Shown piece by piece: positions 4,721 through 6,895 of a stretch of DNA of 6,895 nucleotides. Location of the stretch: contig VRUF01000054.1 in assembly GCA_019456245.1 (NCBI GenBank), positions 6,614-13,508 of the forward strand, given 5' to 3'. The notes below the pieces were generated by a model. It was not told where the DNA came from. It made no database searches and saw nothing but the letters and a program-made list of their open reading frames with translations. Origin of the DNA: Planctomycetota bacterium (GTDB lineage Bacteria > Planctomycetota > Phycisphaerae > Sedimentisphaerales > Anaerohalosphaeraceae). The position numbers and the translations under genes were made by a program. The first letter of the stretch is position 1. Every line of letters starts with the position of its first letter.

Positions 4721-6562
4721 ATGAGAGCGTGGAAATATCTTTTGGCAGGCTTTGCTTGCGTTTTTTTGCTTTGCGGGGCTGTTTTTGGTGCTGATGTATG
4801 GGATTTTGAGGTAGTTTCCGAATCTTATACGCTTGGAGAGAGCTTTACGGTTTCTGTGGAAGTTCAGCATGATGAGGTGTCGGCAGGTGGTGAATCTGCG
4901 TTAGCATTGAATTTTGAGGCGTTTGGCAAATGGCATTTTTATTCTGACAACTCGCTTGTTCCTAACGGCAAACTGACTTTGGCCGCTGAGGGTGAGGGGC
5001 TCGTTTTTGGCGATCCGGTTTTTCCTGCTTCGCATTTGTTTGCCGATGAGATACTCGAAAAGAGCTACGAGGTGTATGAGGGTAAGTTTACGGTTTTTGT
5101 GCCTTTTACGGTAGATAGCGGCGGGGCTGATGGGAAAATACCGGTTACGGTGCAGATCGGTGGGGCGATTTGTGCTGAGATGTGTATCCGGTTGAAGGAA
5201 GAGGCGAAGGTTTCGACGGATGTTACGGTCAAGGCGTCGGCTTCGATGGCAGAGCCTGGTTTTACTGTGTCGGAGGTTATAGAGGAAGTCGAGAAAGAGC
5301 CGGTTTTGGCGGGCAGAGAGAGGGGATTTTTATCTGTACCGGCAGCGCTTGGGCTTGCGATTTTGGCCGGGCTTTTGCTTAATGTTATGCCCTGTGTGTG
5401 GCCGATTATTCCTATCGTTGTGACGCGATTGTGGAATATCGCCGGTGAGAGCAGGAAGAAATGTGCCGGTATGGGGGTTGCGTTCTGTGTTGGGATACTT
5501 TTGTTCTTTGCCGTGCTCGCCGGTGCTAATATTGTTCTTCGGATAGGGTACGGCGAGTTTTTCCAGTGGGGCGATCACCTTCGTAACCCTGCGATTGTGA
5601 CGGCGATGTCGCTGCTTATGATGGTGCTTGGGCTGTTTATGTTTGGTGTTTTCAGTTTTACTCTTCCTTCTTCGGTTTCTAATAAGGCCGGTGGCGGCAG
5701 CGGTGTTGTTGGTATTGTCATTATGGGTTTTTTGCTTGCGCTTTTGAGTACTCCGTGTAGTTTTGCAATTCTTGGCGCGGTTTTTCTTTGGGCGCAGACG
5801 CAGGAGATTGTTCTTGCGACGCTGACGATAATGCTTATCGGTGTTGGGATGGCGATACCTTATTTGGTGCTTACTACTGTTGAGGGACTTTTGGGTAAAC
5901 TGCCGCGGTCCGGCGCGTGGATGGAGCGGGTTAAGCAGGCGATGGGGTTTTTGCTTTTGCTGATCGGCGTTAAACTGTTTAGCGCGATACCTGCCGAGGC
6001 GAGGGTCGATACTCTTTATTATGCTGTGATACTTGCGTTTTGTGTCTGGATGTGGGGCGGATGGGTTACGTATTCGACATCGAGAGGACGCAAGTGGCTT
6101 ATCCGTTTGATCGCGGTTGCGATAGCTGTTGGTTGCGGGTGGTTTTTCCTGGGCGCAAGTACAGAGAAGCCTATCGACTGGCAGGATTACGATCGTGTTA
6201 AGATATCCGCCGCGGTTGAAGAGGGCAGACCTGTTGTGATAAAGTTTACGGCGGATTGGTGTACGAACTGCAGTGTTGTCGAGAGGTTTGTTTATATGCG
6301 CGAAGATGTCGGTGAACTTTTTAAGCGAAAGGGGGTCGCAGCGTTTATCGGCGACACTACGACAGGAGATGAAGTTGCGACGAAGGATCTGGCGGCGAAG
6401 TATTTTGAGCTGGGGGGCGTGCCCGTTACCGTGATACTTTTGCCGGACGGAGAACAGGTGCATTTGCGGGGCATTATCGGCAAAGGCGATGTGGTTGAGG
6501 TTCTTGAAAAAATTGATGATGTGAAGGGAATTGATGGCGAAAAAGAAGATCAGGGTCGATAA
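4721..6562 (+). CDS. dsbD: DsbD-like thiol:disulfide interchange protein (cytochrome c biogenesis / periplasmic reductant relay)
   Basis: DsbD-type proteins carry electrons from cytoplasmic thioredoxin across the inner membrane to periplasmic thiol proteins. Numbering here is from M1 at 4721 (613 residues); an in-frame ATG at 4697 would add eight. Residues 1-24 form a signal peptide ending A-V-F-G-A. Residues 25-190 form the periplasmic alpha domain, with the pair C-A-E-M-C (151, 155). Residues 205-477 hold eight likely membrane helices. The channel cysteines lie in N-V-M-P-C (225) of helix 1 and S-T-P-C (346) of helix 4. Residues about 482-613 form a thioredoxin-like gamma domain, with ADWCTNC (Cys514, Cys517) and cis-Pro568 in G-G-V-P-V. 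All three cysteine pairs are present, so the relay should be complete. The last 29 bp overlap the nth start, implying one transcript. No cytochrome c or Dsb partner gene is nearby. Orthology to DsbD rather than ScsB cannot be settled by eye. Confidence 0.9.
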   Translation: MRAWKYLLAGFACVFLLCGAVFGADVWDFEVVSESYTLGESFTVSVEVQHDEVSAGGESALALNFEAFGKWHFYSDNSLVPNGKLTLAAEGEGLVFGDPVFPASHLFADEILEKSYEVYEGKFTVFVPFTVDSGGADGKIPVTVQIGGAICAEMCIRLKEEAKVSTDVTVKASASMAEPGFTVSEVIEEVEKEPVLAGRERGFLSVPAALGLAILAGLLLNVMPCVWPIIPIVVTRLWNIAGESRKKCAGMGVAFCVGILLFFAVLAGANIVLRIGYGEFFQWGDHLRNPAIVTAMSLLMMVLGLFMFGVFSFTLPSSVSNKAGGGSGVVGIVIMGFLLALLSTPCSFAILGAVFLWAQTQEIVLATLTIMLIGVGMAIPYLVLTTVEGLLGKLPRSGAWMERVKQAMGFLLLLIGVKLFSAIPAEARVDTLYYAVILAFCVWMWGGWVTYSTSRGRKWLIRLIAVAIAVGCGWFFLGASTEKPIDWQDYDRVKISAAVEEGRPVVIKFTADWCTNCSVVERFVYMREDVGELFKRKGVAAFIGDTTTGDEVATKDLAAKYFELGGVPVTVILLPDGEQVHLRGIIGKGDVVEVLEKIDDVKGIDGEKEDQGR

Positions 6563-6895
6563 GGAACAGGCTAAAAAGCGGGTTGATAAGATATTTCCAC
6601 TGCTGAAGAAGGCTTATCCGGATGCGAAGATTGCACTGGTGCATAAAGGGCCGGTGCAGTTGCTTGTCGCTACGATAATGTCGGCGCAGTGTACGGATGT
6701 GCGGGTTAATATCGTTACGAAGGATCTGTTCAAAAAGTATAAGGATGTTCGTGCGTTTGCCGAATGCGATCTGGGCGAACTTGAAGAGGATATTCGTTCG
6801 ACGGGATTTTACAGGAATAAGGCGAAGAATATCAAGGCGGCATGTGCGGCGATAGTAGAAGACTTTGGCGGCGAGGTTCCGAGGAGATCGGAAGA
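6534..6895 (+). CDS. nth: Endonuclease III (base-excision DNA glycosylase/AP lyase), N-terminal part, cut by window edge
   Basis: Endonuclease III removes oxidised pyrimidines from DNA and nicks the abasic site. The 120 codons visible start at ATG 6534 after AAGGGA. They match the first half of the family: a basic N-terminus, then P-V-Q-L-L-V-A-T-I-M-S-A-Q-C-T-D (40-55) for the conserved 'PFELLIAVLLSAQ.TD' helix, then S-T-G-F-Y-R-N-K-A-K-N-I (89-100) for 'IGLYNSKAENI', then GGEVPR (112-117) for 'NGEVP'. The helix-hairpin-helix with the catalytic Lys, the catalytic Asp and the 4Fe-4S cluster cysteines all lie beyond the edge, so catalytic competence cannot be judged. The start lies inside dsbD in another frame with a 29-bp overlap, suggesting coupled translation. 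There is no obvious shared pathway. Confidence 0.9.
   Translation, partial: MAKKKIRVDKEQAKKRVDKIFPLLKKAYPDAKIALVHKGPVQLLVATIMSAQCTDVRVNIVTKDLFKKYKDVRAFAECDLGELEEDIRSTGFYRNKAKNIKAACAAIVEDFGGEVPRRSE

Noticed and set aside
5330..6463. Long minus-strand open frame (377 codons) opposite dsbD
   Set aside because: The product is extremely rich in Arg, Lys, His, Asn and Pro with no family motif, typical of the antisense shadow of a membrane-protein gene. dsbD on the plus strand has clear motifs.

Overview
The window looks like a chromosomal segment from a Gram-negative-type bacterium of moderate GC. The evidence is a periplasmic DsbD-type reductase with a signal peptide, a MarC-family inner-membrane protein and a GH130 glycoside phosphorylase-like enzyme. 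The gene mix and codon style would suit a planctomycete or Phycisphaerae-like carbohydrate degrader, but that is an impression, not a demonstrated assignment. There are no RNA genes, CRISPR arrays or phage genes.

Layout, left to right. (1) Positions 1-853, minus strand: an ABC transporter operon. The ATPase (74-853) overlaps by ATGA a downstream membrane protein that runs off the left edge (1-77). The ATPase lacks the usual Q-loop glutamine and switch histidine. An inverted repeat lies just upstream of it. (2) Positions 981-2372, minus strand: a 463-residue coiled-coil protein with an N-terminal membrane anchor and no recognised family. (3) Positions 2373-2923: the divergent intergenic region. 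It holds the most novel object here, a 252-bp non-autonomous transposon-like (MITE-like) element at 2458-2709. It has 33-nt imperfect terminal inverted repeats, a small palindrome just inside each repeat, a 4-bp TTTA target duplication, and an internal hairpin that reads as an intrinsic terminator on the minus strand. (4) Positions 2924-3520, plus strand: a MarC-family membrane protein. (5) Positions 3535-4494, minus strand: a GH130 enzyme, convergent with marC and only 14 bp from it. (6) Positions 4721-6562, plus strand: a full-length DsbD-like reductase with all three cysteine pairs. Its 3' end overlaps by 29 bp the start of an endonuclease III gene (6534 to the right edge).

The genes do not form one pathway. 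They are independent housekeeping, envelope and sugar-metabolism units. The functional links visible are the ABC ATPase/membrane-protein pair and the dsbD-nth translational overlap. The MITE terminator lies in the path of any leftward read-through from the GH130 gene, since no terminator is visible between GH130 and marC.
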